Below, in pieces: positions 11,646 through 25,632 of a DNA stretch of 64,000 nt. Position numbers and translations under genes: made by a program. The notes below the pieces were generated by a model. That model saw nothing but the letters and a program-made list of their open reading frames with translations. It had not been told where the DNA came from and did no database searches. Location: positions 14,280,837 to 14,344,836 of the forward strand of contig NC_060955.1 of NCBI RefSeq assembly GCF_910589235.1, in the 5' to 3' direction. The stretch is from Vespa crabro (lineage: Eukaryota > Arthropoda > Insecta > Hymenoptera > Vespidae). Position 1 is the stretch's first letter. The number at the start of each line of letters is the position of its first letter.

Positions 11646-12911
11646 TTGTTATTACTGTTATTCATATTACTGTTATTGTTATTACTATTATTGTTGTTAT
11701 TGATATTTTTAATATTGTTATTGTTGTCACTGTTATGATTATTACTGTCATTGCCGTTACTGTTATTGTCGTTATTGTTCTTAATGTTATAATTGTCATT
11801 GTTGTTAATGTTATTGTTGTTACAGTTACAGTTGTTAATGTTACTCTTGTAATTGTTACTGACATTATCGTTATTCTTGTCATTGTTATTCATGTTGTTA
11901 TTATTGTTATTACTGTTATTTTGGTATTATTGTTATTGCTATAATTGATATTGTTGAAATTGTTATTATTCATTTTATTATTGTTATTATTGTTGTTATT
12001 ATTATTGTTATTATTGTTATTATTATAATTATTATTGTTATTATTATTATTATTGATATTATTATTATTATTGTATTTATTGTTATTGTTATTGTTATTA
12101 TTGTGTTTATTGATATAGTTATTATTGTTATTGTTTCTACAGTTAAAGATATTACTGTTATTGTCATTACTATTATTTTTGTTTCAGTTATTGTTATTAC
12201 TGTTATTGTTAATACAATTATTGTTATTTCTGTTATTTTTTTACTTTTATTGTTATTTCTGTTAACTTGTTATTGTTCTTATCGTTATCATTGTTATTTT
12301 TATTACTGTTTTTGTTTTTATTGCTATTGTTGTTATTATTATTGTTATTGTTCTTATTATTGTAATTGTTGTTATTATTATTGTTATTATTGTTGTTATT
12401 GTTATTATTGTTGTAAACATAACTATTATCATCGTAATTATCATTTTTATCAATTTTATTATTATTATTATAGTTATTATCGTTAGTAATTTAATAATTA
12501 TTATTAAACTTATTATTACTATTATCGTTATTTTCATCATTATCACTATTATTAATGTTATTTTCATAATTTAATTATGATCGTTATTATCGTTTTTATT
12601 ATATTTATTATTATTATTACTGTTATTAATATTATCGTTATTATTATTATTGTTATTATAGTTGTTACTGTTACTATCATCGTTATTAAATTTATTATCG
12701 TTATTATAGTTATTATTATTGTTATTAATTATTATTATTCTTATTAATATTATGGCTACTATCGATGTTATAGTTATTATTATATTTATTATTGTAATTT
12801 TCATTGTTGTTATTTTTATTATCATTATTATCGTTATTGAAATTAATAATATTTTTATTTTTATTATTTTTATTATTATTATTATCGATATTGTAGTTGT
12901 TACTATTATTT
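11646..12911. repeat. 1.27-kb degenerate TTA/GTT/ATT triplet array
   Basis: Almost every third base keeps phase: triplets TTA, TTG, GTT, ATT and ACT alternate for over 1.2 kb directly after the 3' end of the R1-clade element. Reading frames here (Asn/Ile/Val-only proteins) are artefacts of the repeat. Confidence 0.95.
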
Positions 12912-12919
12912 AACTTTAT

Positions 12920-15650
12920 TTCCTTATGTTATACGACTTTTTATGTATGTACACTTATTATCAAAGTACGAGAAATTGTGAACGCTTTAATTCCTTAGAT
13001 ATCGTATACTATAAACATAGAATAAAGAATTTAATAAGAGCATAACGTTTTTACGAAGATTAAATACGAGGATTAACAATAAATTGTCGCATAATATATC
13101 CAGAGTATGCTAATTTCAACACAGATGTATAATAATCTTAATATCTTCAAACTAACTTGTATAACAATTTGGAGAATGATACCAATTGATTCAGCACATT
13201 GTATTATATAAGATCAAGGTACTACTTTAAACGGAGCCGTGGTTTTTAACATTAATTCTTAACAATTATACGATTTTTCGTGCGTATAAGCTACGAAATA
13301 AGATAAGTTTAAACTCTTTCAATTTCTCAGATATCGCATTCAATCGACGCAGAGTATGGAATATAACAAGAATAAAACATTTTCCGAAGATTAAATACGT
13401 GGATTAACGATAAATTGAAGGATAATACTAGCGAAATATTTGAATATCTCTACAAATGTGTAAAAGTTGTAAAATCTTTGAATGTACTTGTACCACAGTT
13501 TGGAGAATGTTACCAATCGATTCAAGATACTGCATTACATAGAATTAAACTACTGTTTTATACGAAATCGTGGTTTTTAACATTATTCCCTTTGATTTTA
13601 CGATTTGTCGTGAATATACGCTTGTCGCCGAAATACGAAAAGTTGAAAACTCTTCCGATTCCTTAGATATCGTATACTATTGATGCAGAATAAAGAATAT
13701 AACAAGAATATAACGTTTTTACAATGATTATATACGTGAAATAACAATAAGGTGTCGTATAATGTAAGCGAAATTGCGAATTTCGATATAGATGAGTAAA
13801 AATCATGAAATTTTCTAAATTACTTGCACCACGGTTTAGAAAATATTATCCATCGATTCAGCACATTGTATTACATAAGATGACACTACTGTTTTAACGG
13901 AATCGTGATTTTTATCATAATTTCATTACGTTATACTATTTTTCGTGCCTGTACGGATATCGTCGAAATTCGAAAAGTTGATATCCTTTCCGATTCCTTA
14001 GATACCGTATTCTATCGACGCAAAATAAACAAAATAAAAAGATTATAACGTTTTTACGAAGATTAAATACGTGGACGAATGATAAATTCTTGTATAATGT
14101 TAGCAAGGCTTGCGTATATCGACAACGATAACTAATAATCGCAAAATCTTCGAAGAAATATGCACCACAATTCGGAGTATCTTACCAAACGATTCAGCGC
14201 ACTGCATTACATAAGATCAAATTAATGCTTTAAATGGAATCGTTTTTAACATTGTTTCATTACGTTATACTATTTTTCGTGCGGATACGGATATCGTTGA
14301 TATATGAAAAGTTGAAGTCTCTTCCTATTCCTTAAATATCGTTTTCTATCGACACAAAAAAAAAGAAATATTATAAGAATATAACGCTTTTATAAAGATT
14401 AAATATTAGGATTAAACATAAATTGATGTACAATATAAGCGATACAGTCGAATTTCAACACCAGCATGTAAGAAAATCTTCCAAGGAACATGCACCACAT
14501 TTCGGAGAAACTTACCAAACGATTCACCACAATACATTACATAAGATTATACTACAGTTTTAAACAGAATCGTGGTTTTTAACATTATTTCATTACGTTA
14601 TACAATTTTTCGTGCGTGTACGGAAATCGCCAAAACAGGAGAAGTTGAAATCTTTCCGATTTCTTAGATATCGTATTCTATCGACATAGAATAAAGAATT
14701 TTACATGAATATAACGCTTTTACGAAAATTAAATATTTAAACTAACGATAAATTCTTGTATAATGTTAGCGAAATATGCGAATATCGACGCCGATAAGTA
14801 ATAATCGTAAAATCTTCGGAGAAATGTGCACCAAAATTCGGAAAATCTTTCCAAACGATTCAGCACACTGTATTACATAAGTTCAAACTACTTTTTTAAA
14901 CGGTATCGTGGTTATTAATATTATTTCATTACGTTATACTATTTTTGTGCATATTCCGATATCGTCGAAATATGAAAAGTTTAATTCCCTTACGATCCTT
15001 TAGGAATCGGATTCTATCGACGCAGAATAAAGAGTATAACAAGAATATAACGTTTTTATGAAGATTAAATACGGAGATTATAGAGAAATTGTTATAAAAT
15101 GTAAGCGAAACATGCGAATTTCGACACCGATAAATAAGAATCTTATAATCATTAGTGAAACTTACACCAGGTTTGGAGAATGTTACCAAACAATTGACTA
15201 CACTGTATTACATAAGATCAAACAACTGCTTTAAACTGAATCGTGGTTTTTAACATTATTTCGTTACATTATACCAATTTTCGTTCGCACACCAATATCG
15301 TCGGAATACAAAAAGTTGAATACTATTTCGAATCCTTAGATATCGGATACTATAGACGAGGAATAAATAATATAATAAAAATGTAACTTGGTTACGAAGA
15401 TTAAATATGAGGATTAACGAAAAATTGTTGTATAATATTAGCGAAACATATGAATTTCGAAACCTATAGGAAAGAATCGCTAAATCTTCGAAGAAACTTG
15501 CATCACAGTTCGGAAAATTTTACCAAACGATTCAGCACATTGCATTACATAAGATCAAACTACTGTTTCAAACGGAATCTTAGTTTTTAATACTATTTCA
15601 TTACATTATACGAATTTTCGTTAATATACCGTTATCGTCGGATTATGAAA
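12920..15650 (-). repeat. 340-bp satellite, subfamily A, reverse array (~8 monomers)
   Basis: The reverse complement matches the forward array at 4,908-7,563: the box appears as ATTCTATCGACGCAGAATAAAG near 13,017, 13,352, 13,685, 14,020, 14,352, 14,684, 15,024 and 15,357, a period of about 334 bp. The second box appears reversed as TTTGGAGAATGTTACCAATCG. Orientation is therefore flipped across the intervening 5.3 kb. Confidence 0.95.
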
Positions 15651-16054
15651 TGAATAAGAAAAAATTACCAAACGTCTCAGTAAACTGCGTTACGAAATAA
15701 TCAAGACACATTTTAAAGGATTAAAATGTTTTTTATATCATTTCGTAACGTTCGATGTTTTTTGACGTGAATGTTGACAATGTTGGAACATGGAAACTTG
15801 AAATTTCATCTGATTCATTTGAAAACCAATTCTATCCTCGAAGAATGATAAAAGAAACAAGAAAATAAAATTTATGCAAGGATACAATACGAACAGCAGC
15901 AGAAAATAATCGCGTAATATCAGATAATCTCGCGACTTCGACAACAGTAGATATGAATCCGAATAACTCGAAAAGATATAGTGTCACATTTCATATAATT
16001 TTAGCAAACCTTTCAGCTCACAAAGTTTCGTTTTGGACAGATTCAAGGATTGTA
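15650..16054 (-). repeat. Single reverse monomer of satellite subfamily B
   Basis: This unit (box near 15,830-15,850) resembles the B arrays further right rather than the A monomers it adjoins. It marks the A-to-B transition. Confidence 0.7.
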
Positions 16055-16590
16055 AATAAAATACTTACTAAGTTATCGTTTATTATTTAATAAACGCTAT
16101 GTCTATTACTGAAAAATATGATATAATAATAATAATAATAATAATAAAAATTTGTTATTGGTAAATTCAGCGTATTGTTAACCGTCGTTTTAAGTTGTTA
16201 AGCATTGTAAATTTTAAAATATTATTATCATTATTATTATTGATGATGATTATCTAGATTTTCTTTCATTATCTAATTATTTTTTTCTGATTATCTAGAA
16301 TTTATTTCATTGTCTATCATTAATTACCGACAAATTAATTGTTACCATAGATTAACTATTATCAACAGTCTGCTATTACCCGCGGTTGCATTACTGACAA
16401 TGATATTATTGATTGTAGGTTACCGACAGTACGATTACCGAAGGGCTGAATAATCCTGGTAAAATTCACCCCATCAATATACCTCATTGATATAACGGAA
16501 CAGAGTTTTATTAATATAGTCTAGGAAAATAACTACATTACTGATGGTATTAGCTTTTTAAAATGGCTACATACTAATCGATATACTATA
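16055..16590 (+). repeat. ~540-bp dispersed repeat, copy 1, at an orientation switch
   Basis: Diverged but clearly alignable to 26,935-27,500 in the same orientation. Shared parts include AAGTTATCGTTTATTAT, a (TAA)n tract, TTATTGGTAAAT, CAACAGTCTGC and CTACATACTnATCGATATA. It has no coding capacity that I can see. It separates reverse from forward B satellite. Confidence 0.85.
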
Positions 16591-16619
16591 AAAGTATTTA
16601 TTTTCGGTGACGAGATTCA

Positions 16620-18780
16620 TAGGTTTATCTGATATTACATGGTGATTTTCCAATGTTGTTCTTATTGTATTTTTGCATAAACTTTATTTTCGTTTTACTC
16701 TCTTTATTCTGCATCGATAAAATCCGTTTTTGGACGAATTGGACGAGATATCATCTTTTCATGTTCCGAAGATGGGCGCATAAGTGAGAACAAGCATAAA
16801 ACATAAGGAAATTGTAACATAAACCTTGAATCCGATTAAAACGAGTCTTTATTCTTATGTAACGCAGACTGCTGAAAGGCTTGGTAATATTTTCTGAACG
16901 GTGATAGAACTTCTACAAGATTTATATCGTTTTTTACAAATCTGTGTCGTAATCACAAATTTTTCTGATATTACGCGATAATACTCCTATACTATTCGTC
17001 TTGTATACTCGAATGCATTTTATGTTCTTGTTACTCTCTTTATTCTGTTTCGAAAGAATCCATTTTCAATTGAATCGAAAGAGATTTCATCTTTTCATAT
17101 TTCAACGATGGGCGTATATGAACAAAGAGTCGTCAAGCGTAACGAAACGATAACCGATACCTTGAATTCGTTTATTACGAATCTTCATTATTTTGTTCCG
17201 CTGTCTGCTTAACCGTTTGCTAACATTTTCTGAACTGTGACAAAACTTTTTTCGAATTATTTGTTTCTTATATATTTGTGTTGAGAATCACACGTTTTTC
17301 TGATATTATGCGTCGATTCTCCAATGCTGTTCTTATTATGTCCTCGCATCTACTTTATTTTCTGGTTACTTTTTTTTATCCTACGTCGAAAGAAAATATT
17401 TTCAAAGGTATCGGACATGATTTCCACTTTTAATGTTTCGTCGTGGGGTGTACGTGCGAAAATGAGTAAAGCATATCGAAAAGATTTCACAATCCTCGAA
17501 TCCGTTTAAAACGATGCCTGGTTCTTACCTGCCGCTCTCCAATTAAATATTTGGCAGCATTTTCTGTATTGTGGTACAGCACCTATAGAATTTATATCGT
17601 TCTTTATCTGTATGTGTCACGAACCACACGTTTATCTGATATTACGCGATAATTCTGTGATGCTGTTCGTATTGTATCCTTGCATGCATTTTTTTCTTGT
17701 TGCTTTCTTTATTCTGCGTCGATAGAACCCGTTTTTATGAGAATAGGAAAAGATTTCATCTTTTCTTTTCACAATGATGGACCTATATGCGAGAAGATGC
17801 GTACATTGAAACGAAATAATATGAGAAACATTGATTCCATATAAAACGAGACTTGATTCTTATGTAATGCTGTTTGTTTAATAATTTGGTAACGTTTTCT
17901 GAATAGTGACTTCTACAACTTCTACAGGATTAATATTGTTTTTTTATCTATCTGTGTGAATCGCACGTTTTTTTGACAATTCCTGTTAATTCACCGATGT
18001 TGTTTACGAATGCATTTCAATACGTTGTACCTAAGCATATACTTTATTTTCCTGTTACTCTCTTTTTTCTGCCTCTAAAGAATCTGTCTTCAAAGGAATC
18101 GGAAGAGATTTCAGCTTTTCTTGTTAAAATAGATGGCAGTATTCAAATGAAGAGGCAAAAACTTAACAAATTGATTTCAAAAACATCGAATCCGTTTTAA
18201 ACAAGACTTGAAACTTAAGTAAAGCACACTACTGAATCGTTTCGAAACATCTTCAGAACTGTGGCATACCTTTTCTTTGGATTATTTGGTTTTTTATTTA
18301 TCTGTATCGACAATCGCACGTTTCTCTGATATTACATGAAAATTCTCCGTTGTTCGAATATTATCTTCGCATGCAGTTTATTTTCTTCTTATTGTTTTTA
18401 TTCTGCATCGATTGAATCTGTTTTCAAAGTAATCGGAAGAGATTTCAACTTTTCCTGTTACAACAATGGGCATATATGTGCGAAGAAGCGTAAAATGTAA
18501 TGAAATAAAATCAGAATTCTTGAATCCGTTTAAAACGACTCTTGATTCTTATGTAATGCAACCGGATGAATCAGATAGTGACCATTTCTGAACAATGGCT
18601 CAACTTTTATAGAATTTATGTCATTTTTTACCTGTCTATGTAAGGAATCGGATATTATCTAATCGAATCAGCTTTGAAAAGTATCAGAGGAGATTTCTAC
18701 TCATCTTATGACTACAAAGTACGTAGGTGGGCAAGGAGGTGAAAAATTTAATGAAATTATTCAAAACCTTCGAATAAGTT
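16620..18780 (+). repeat. 340-bp satellite, subfamily B, forward array, left part
   Basis: The box TTATTCTGC-TCGATAGAATC recurs near 16,706, 17,046, 17,387, 17,709, 18,062 and 18,400. B monomers share the A framework (box, then a GTAACATTTTCTGAACTGTGG box) but carry GAATCCGTTTAAAACGAG in place of the A-type sequence. The array is interrupted at a TTAA by a piggyBac element. Confidence 0.95.
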
Positions 18781-21092
18781 TTAACTCTTTGCGGTTGTAT
18801 TTACTTTAGACATGGGTATCGTACTGCTCGGAATTAATTTCCGTTGAACGAGCAGTGATATATAATATGCAAAATTATGAAGGATAACAAAACTTTAGAT
18901 ATATATTTATACAATAATATGTTCTAATGTTATGTTTTTATATAAAAATTATGTTTTATAATTCTCCATTGTGTGGTATCTTTCAAAACAGTCTCCAACA
19001 TGATGTCCTTGTTTTCGACTACACGGGTCACAAAAATAATTAGTTTGGCGTCTTCCTAGATTTTGCTGTTTGAATTAGTTTTTCTGCTTTGACAGTGCCG
19101 CAATATATATAGTTTGCCATTAAGCCTTTCCTCTTTATCTGAGGACGATGGTCTTCCTGATTTTGAAGATGCTCCATCACGAAAATCACCTACAAGTTAT
19201 TCCACCAATTTTCGGACAAACATACAATGTGACATACACGTCTTATTTTCTTTTCTAGCTGACACCTTATATAAGATGTAGCTATTGATTGTGCAAACTT
19301 CTAATTCAAGAAAAACATTTAAAACCAGAAAAACATTTTTCTCCACCTTTTTCAATATTTTCTCATAAAACAATATGAACCTGCTAATTGTTCGGCCTTA
19401 TCAACACCTCCCATATTCATATTGTAATTTATAATAATATTTGGCTTGCTAATGGTGACGGTGCCATCTTCTTTCATCCTTCTTTCTATAGCTTTCGTGT
19501 CCGAGGTATCGTAGCTGCTTCTTAATACAGTGACTATTCTCTTATCTTTCCACGCTAATAATAGAATATCACCTGATCGATAGGCAGCAACAGTATTATT
19601 TTTCGTTACAGCTGGTTTTTTAATCACAGCTGGTATATATTTTCTGTTCGTTTTAAGTATACCAGTTAAATAGCAGCTTAGTTATAAAAGCTCCTGCGCT
19701 AATGGGATCCCTGTAAAATATCTATCTGTAAAGATATGATATCCCTTTGCCTCAGAATTTGTGTTCAAGAGCTTGTGATATAGTTGAAAAACAATCCTTG
19801 AACTGACAGGGAGGTCCGGACGAATGAAACATTCTGTACTAACGCTTCCGTAGTAGGAAAGCATAGCATATATATACTCTGTATGTGCGTCTAATAACAC
19901 ATAAAGACGTATTCCCCATTTGGTGGGCTTTTGTGGATTGTATGTTAAAAAACTAACTTTGCCCTTAAATTTGCTCACTTTTTGAATTCTTGTCGTTATA
20001 TTTGGATTTCTGGAAACATTTTCATTCAAATGTAACATCTAAAATATTTAAAGAAATCTTTCCCTTCGAAATATATTTCCAAAAAATGATATGTTTCCAG
20101 CATGTTCCTTAGTCCAATAACATTTCATATTAGAAACTGGTATAATACCCATGTTAAGGATTACGCCCACAAAATCTGTTAATTCTTCTTTCGTCACATC
20201 GACCCAGTTATTCCATGTTGATCGATTAGATAAGTTCTGCTGTTCTATTTTATTTTTAGCATATTTATTTCTTTCTAATACAATTTTTTCAAGCAGAGTA
20301 TCTGTGAAAAAGAGTCTGAAAAAGTCGATAGGTTCCGTGCAATGTACAAGTACATTAGGTCTAACAATTTTAGATCCCGTTGAAAAATTAATTTTTGATT
20401 GTGGCGATTTTTGATCTTTGTGCGTAACGTCTCTGCAGGTAGTAAATTCATTTATACTACTGTTCTCATTTTCGTCATTTTCTTCTACTTCACTGTCGCT
20501 GGATATTACTATTTGTCTCACTCATCGCTTTAATGGGACTATTTCACTATCAGAATTAGTACTAACGTTATCACTTTCTATACCATAGTCAGTATTTAAG
20601 AAGTCAAAAGAAAACTCTTCATTGCTATTTTCAGTTTCATTATACACTTCTTTCGGTAATTTTCTTTTTGCCATTTTGGAGTATTATTTTTAAAATATCT
20701 TAAGAAGCGAGAATGGCTAATTACAGTAATTACAGTTAAACACAATTTGTAATATATTATTTGGAATTCTACGAAGTATATCCGAAGTTTGTCGATTTCT
20801 TCATGCACGAGAGGCGTCTGACTTGCCACGGCATCTTGCATGGCGAGTAAAAGGTGATACCATTTGTTTAAACTGAGTTTTTTTATTAACAATTTAAATG
20901 AGCACCGTATTGATTCGTAAATATCTTCTTTAAACATTCAGTTTCGTTTAGAGAAAGTATAAATTGATACATGGATGAATACAATGTAAGATTAGTATGG
21001 TTCTTTGCTATGGTGGCTAAGAGCAAATATACGACCAGAACAGTAAGAAAGTTTTGGTGGCTGAAAGCAGACATACGACCACAAAGGATTAA
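18781..21092 (-). mobile_element. piggyBac-family transposon with TTAA duplications
   Basis: TTAA at 18,781-18,784 and 21,089-21,092 flank a 2,304-bp element. Inside them are imperfect terminal inverted repeats: left CTCTTTGCGGTTGTATTTA, right (complement) TCCTTTGTGGTCGTATGTC. The satellite monomer closes perfectly across the insertion, since ...GAATAAGTTTTAA joins AACAACACTTC as in neighbouring monomers, which shows canonical piggyBac target use. A short inverted repeat (ACTGCTCG ... CGAGCAGT) lies at about 18,822-18,855. The transposase is on the minus strand and broken. Confidence 0.92.
18949..20674 (-). pseudogene. piggyBac transposase, inactivated by nonsense mutations
   Basis: The likely original start is the ATG at 20,674 and the final stop is 18,949-18,951, about 575 codons, a normal length. 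In-frame stops occur near 20,522, at about 20,050 and 20,040, at about 19,682, and at about 19,350. Each looks like a single transition from Trp, Gln or Arg, and the frame is otherwise kept over most of the gene. A frame change appears near 19,060. The three catalytic aspartate regions are readable: VLLDAHTEYIYAM, HIFTDRYFTGIPLAQ and MGGVDKAEQLAGSY. The cysteine-rich C-terminal domain (CDPCSRKQGHHVGDCFERYH) follows. The family excises and inserts at TTAA. Confidence 0.9.
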
Positions 21093-24000
21093 ACAACACT
21101 TCATTTTTATGTAACGCAGTTTGCTGAATCGTTCGGAAACAATTTCTGAACTCTGACACAAGTTTTTTTCGAATTACCTAGTTTCTTATCTTTCTTTGTC
21201 GTGAAACGCACGTTTTTCTGACATTACTTGCTAATTCTCCGTTATTGTTAGATTTATATCTTCGCATGCACATTATATTCTTGTTACTTTTTTTATTCTG
21301 CGTCGATAGATTATGTTTTCAAACGAATCGGATAAGATTTCTTCTTTTCATGTTTCGAGGATTGCTGCATACATGAAAACGGAACGAAATGGTACAAGAA
21401 ACCTTGAATCATTAAAACAAGCTTTGATTCTAATATAACGCTGTCTGCTGAAACATTTGGTAAGATTTTGTGAATTGTTACACTACTTCTTTTCAAGTTA
21501 CTTTATTTCTTTTCTCTGTTTATCGTGAATCTTACGTTTCTTTGATATTACGCGGTAATTCTCAGGTCCTTTTTGTATTGTATCATCAGATGTACTATAT
21601 TTTCATGTTACACTCTTTGCTCTGCATAGATATAGTCATTTTCAAGCAAATTGGAAGTGATTTCAAAATTTCATGTTGCGACAATGGCCGAAAACGTGTG
21701 ATGAAACATAAAACGTAGCGAAGTGATATAGAAACTCTAAACCGTTTAAAACAAGACTTTATTCTTATGTAACGCAGTCTGCTAAAATGATTGGTAACAT
21801 TTTCTGAACGATTGCACAAATTCTATAGAAATTATAATGTTTTTTATCTATCTGTGCCGAGAGTTTCCTGTTTCTGTCATTACTTGCTAATTTTCTGACG
21901 CTATTAGTATTGTATCTTCACCTGCACTTTTATTTCGTGTTACTCTAATTATTTTGCGTCGATATAAACCATTTTCAAAGAAATCAGAAGGAATTTTATT
22001 TTTTCTTATAACTATAAAGTTTTTATAAGGATTAAGAATCGAAAAACTTAACGATATGATTTTTAAATCCTTGAATCCGTTTAAAATAAGCCTTGATTTA
22101 TATTTAACGCAGTCTGTTGAAACGTGTGAAAACTTTTTCTGAATGTTGGCATAACTTCTTTTCTAGTTATTTGGTTTCTAATACACATGTGTCGAGCTTC
22201 GTGCGTTTCTGTGATATTTAATGCACTTTCTCCATTTCTATTCGTATTGTATACACATTATTTTCTTGTTATTCTCTTTCTCTGAGTCAATAGAAAACGT
22301 TTTCAAAGGAATCGACGAGATTACAACTTTTCACTTTCCAACGATGGTATACGGACGAAGAGATGTAAAATTGAGACAAACGTAGTTATTTAAAAAACCA
22401 CAATTCCGTTATAATCGAGATCTGATTCTTATGTAATACAGTTTGATGTATCGGTTGGTAACCTTTTTTAAACTGCGGCACATCTAGCTTGCAAATTATT
22501 TCGTTTCTTACCATTCTATATCGAGTATCGTTCTCATATTATACTCTAATTCTCAGTTTCTGCTCGTATTATATCCTTGCATGCACTTTACTTTTTTGTT
22601 ACGTTCTTTATTCTGCTTGGATAAAATCATTCTTCAAACGAAGCGATCGCGATTTCAACTTTTCATATCTCGACAATGGCAGCATACATAAGAAGAAGTG
22701 TAAAAAGTAACGAATTGAAAGCAGAAACCATGAATGCGTTCAAACAAGGCTTGATTCTTATATAACGCTTTGGTAACGTTTTCTTAACGTTGGCACGATT
22801 TCTATAGGATTTAGATCGTTTTATATCTATCAGTGTTGAGAATCACATGTTTTTTTTATAATACGCGACAATTCTTCGATGCTGTATCTCGTATTGTATT
22901 GTATACTATATTCGTATTGTATCTCCCCATTCATTTTATTTTATTGTTACTCTCCTTATTCTGCGTCGATGGAATCTGTTTTCAAAGAAATTGGACGAGA
23001 TTACAACTTCTCTTGTTCCGTCGAAGGGCGTATCCGGGCGAAGGGGCGATTGACTTTATGAAATGATTTCAGAAATCACATATGAGCGTAAATGAGACTT
23101 GATTCTTAAATAATTCAATCTAATGAAAGGGTTAATAAACTTTTCTGAACTGTGTTACAATTATTTTTCGAGTTATTTGGTTTCTTATGTCGCACGTTAT
23201 TCTACTATTTTACTGTAATTCTCTTATGCTTTTCGTATTAACTACTCGTATTCACTTTATTTTCTTCTTATTCACTTTATTCCACGTTGATATTATCCAT
23301 TTTCAATTAAATCGGAATAGATTTTAGCTTTTCATGTTTCAACGATTTTTGTACTCGGGCCAAAATACGTAAAACGAAAGGAAATGTTTCTAAAACGCTC
23401 GATTCCATTTAAAAAGAGACTTAATTCTAATGTGGCTCAATCTGCTGAAGCTTTTGATCACATTTTTAAAAGGTGGCACATCTTCTACAGGATTTATATC
23501 GTTTTTTTACAAATCTGTGTCGTTTATCACAAGTTTATCTAATATTACGCGATAGTTCACCGATGCTGTTCATATTAATTCCTCGCATGTACTTTATTTT
23601 CTTGTTACTCTCTTTATCTTAGATCATTGGAATCCACTTTTAAAGGAAGAGGACACGTTTTTCACTTTTCAAATATCGACAATAAACGTACGAAAATGAA
23701 TAAAGCGTAGCGAAATATTATCACAATCTTCGAATCCCCTTAAAACAATGCTTGATCCATATTTTTCGTACTCTGCTTAAATGTTTGGTAACATTTTCTG
23801 TACTGTGGCACACCATCTAAAGATTTATATCTTTCTTTATCTATCTGTTTCGCAAACCATGTGTTTATTTGATATTACGTGATAATTCTCCGATGCTATT
23901 CGCATTTTATCCTCGCGTGTACTTTATTTTCCTATCACTCTATTTATCCTTGTCGATAGATTTAATGTAATAGGACAAGATTTCCACTTAACATGTTTCG

Positions 24001-25632
24001 ACAATGGATGTATATTGGTGAAGAGACTTAACAAAATAATATTACAAACCTATGATCCGTTTAAAAAGAAGCTTCATCATTATGTTCCGCTGTCTGCTTA
24101 ATCGTTTGTAACATTTTCTGAACTGCTGGAAAACTTCTGAGGATTTATATCATTTTTTATTTCATTGTCGAGATTCATACGTTTATTTGATATTACGCTC
24201 TAATTAACCGATGCTGCTTGTATTGTCGTTTCACAAAGCTTTAATTTCCTCAGGCTTTCTTTATTCTGCATCTCGGTCAATTTTCATGCGAATCGGATGA
24301 GATTTCAGCTGTTCATATTCCGATGAATGCCGCATAAAACGTAGCGAAATGCGAACAGAAACTTTGAATTCGATGGCCGCATCCGTGAGAAGAAATGTAA
24401 AACGTAAAGAAAGGGTATCATAAACATCGAATCTATTTAAAACAAGACGAGATTTTTATGTAAGTCAATCAGCTGAATGTTCAGAAACATTTTCTGAACT
24501 CTGACGTAACTTCTTTTCGAGTTAATTTGTTTCTTATCTTTCTTTGCCGAAAATCTCACATTTCTCTAATATTTCAAGCTAATTCTCTTTTGCCATTCGT
24601 ATAATATCCTCGCATGCACTTTAATTTATAATTACTTTCATTATTCTGCGTCGATAGAATAAGTTTTCAAAAAAATCCGACTAAATGATTACTCTCACGT
24701 TCTGACGAGCGAAAGAGCGAATAGTAAAAGGAAATAATATCTGAAACATTGAATTCGTTCAAAATGTGGCTTGATTCTTATGTAACGTAGTCTGCTGAAA
24801 CGTTTGGAAATATTTTCTGATCTGTGGCACAACTTTATTTCGAATTATACAGTTTCATGTCTATCTGTGTCGAGAATTGCAAGTTTCTCTGTTATAACAT
24901 GCAAATTCTCCGTTGCTGACCCTATTGCACCCTCGCATCCAATTTATTTTCTTGTTACTATTTTTACTCTGTGTCGATAATATCCGTTTTTAATGGAATG
25001 GAAAGAGAGTTCTACATTTCTTGTTATAATGATGGACGTATACGGACGAAGAAGCGTAAAACGAAACGAAATAATTTAGAAACCTCGATACCGTTCAAAT
25101 GTAACTGTTCTGTTGAAATGTTTGGTAACATTTTCTGAACTGTAACACAACATCTTCTCGAGTTATTTGGTTTCTTAAATATCTGTGTCGAAAATCGTAA
25201 GTTTCTCTGATATTACAAATAAATTCTCCAATGCTGTACGTATTGTATGCTCATATCCAAAATGTTTTCTTGTTACTCTCTTTATTCTAAATCGATAGAA
25301 TACGTTTTTATAGTACTCGGACAAGATTTCCACTATTCATATATCGACGATTGGTGTAAACGGGCGAAGAGGCATAAAGAGTAAAAAAATGATAAAACAA
25401 ACATCGAATCTGTTTAAAGCTAAGAGTGATTCTTGTATTCCGCTCTATGATTAATCGTTTGGTAACTTTTTACGAACTTCGGCACAACTTCTAAAGAATT
25501 TATACTTTTTTTTACCTATTTTCGTCGAGAATAGCAAGTTTATCAGATATTACGCGATAATACTTCGATGTGGTTTGTATCGTATTCTTGTATGGACTAT
25601 ATTTTATTGTTACTGTCATTATTCTGCATCGG
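21093..25632 (+). repeat. 340-bp satellite, subfamily B, forward array, right part (~14 monomers)
   Basis: Continues the array interrupted by piggyBac. The box recurs near 21,293, 21,620, 21,950, 22,280, 22,610, 22,960, 23,270, 23,610, 23,935, 24,258, 24,640, 24,965, 25,280 and 25,620. Monomer lengths vary more than in subfamily A. No genes here. Confidence 0.95.

Noticed and set aside
11516..12913. Several reading frames of 60-140 codons on both strands, made almost only of Ile, Val, Thr or Asn
   Set aside because: They are translations of the TTA/GTT triplet array, which lacks stops in several frames.
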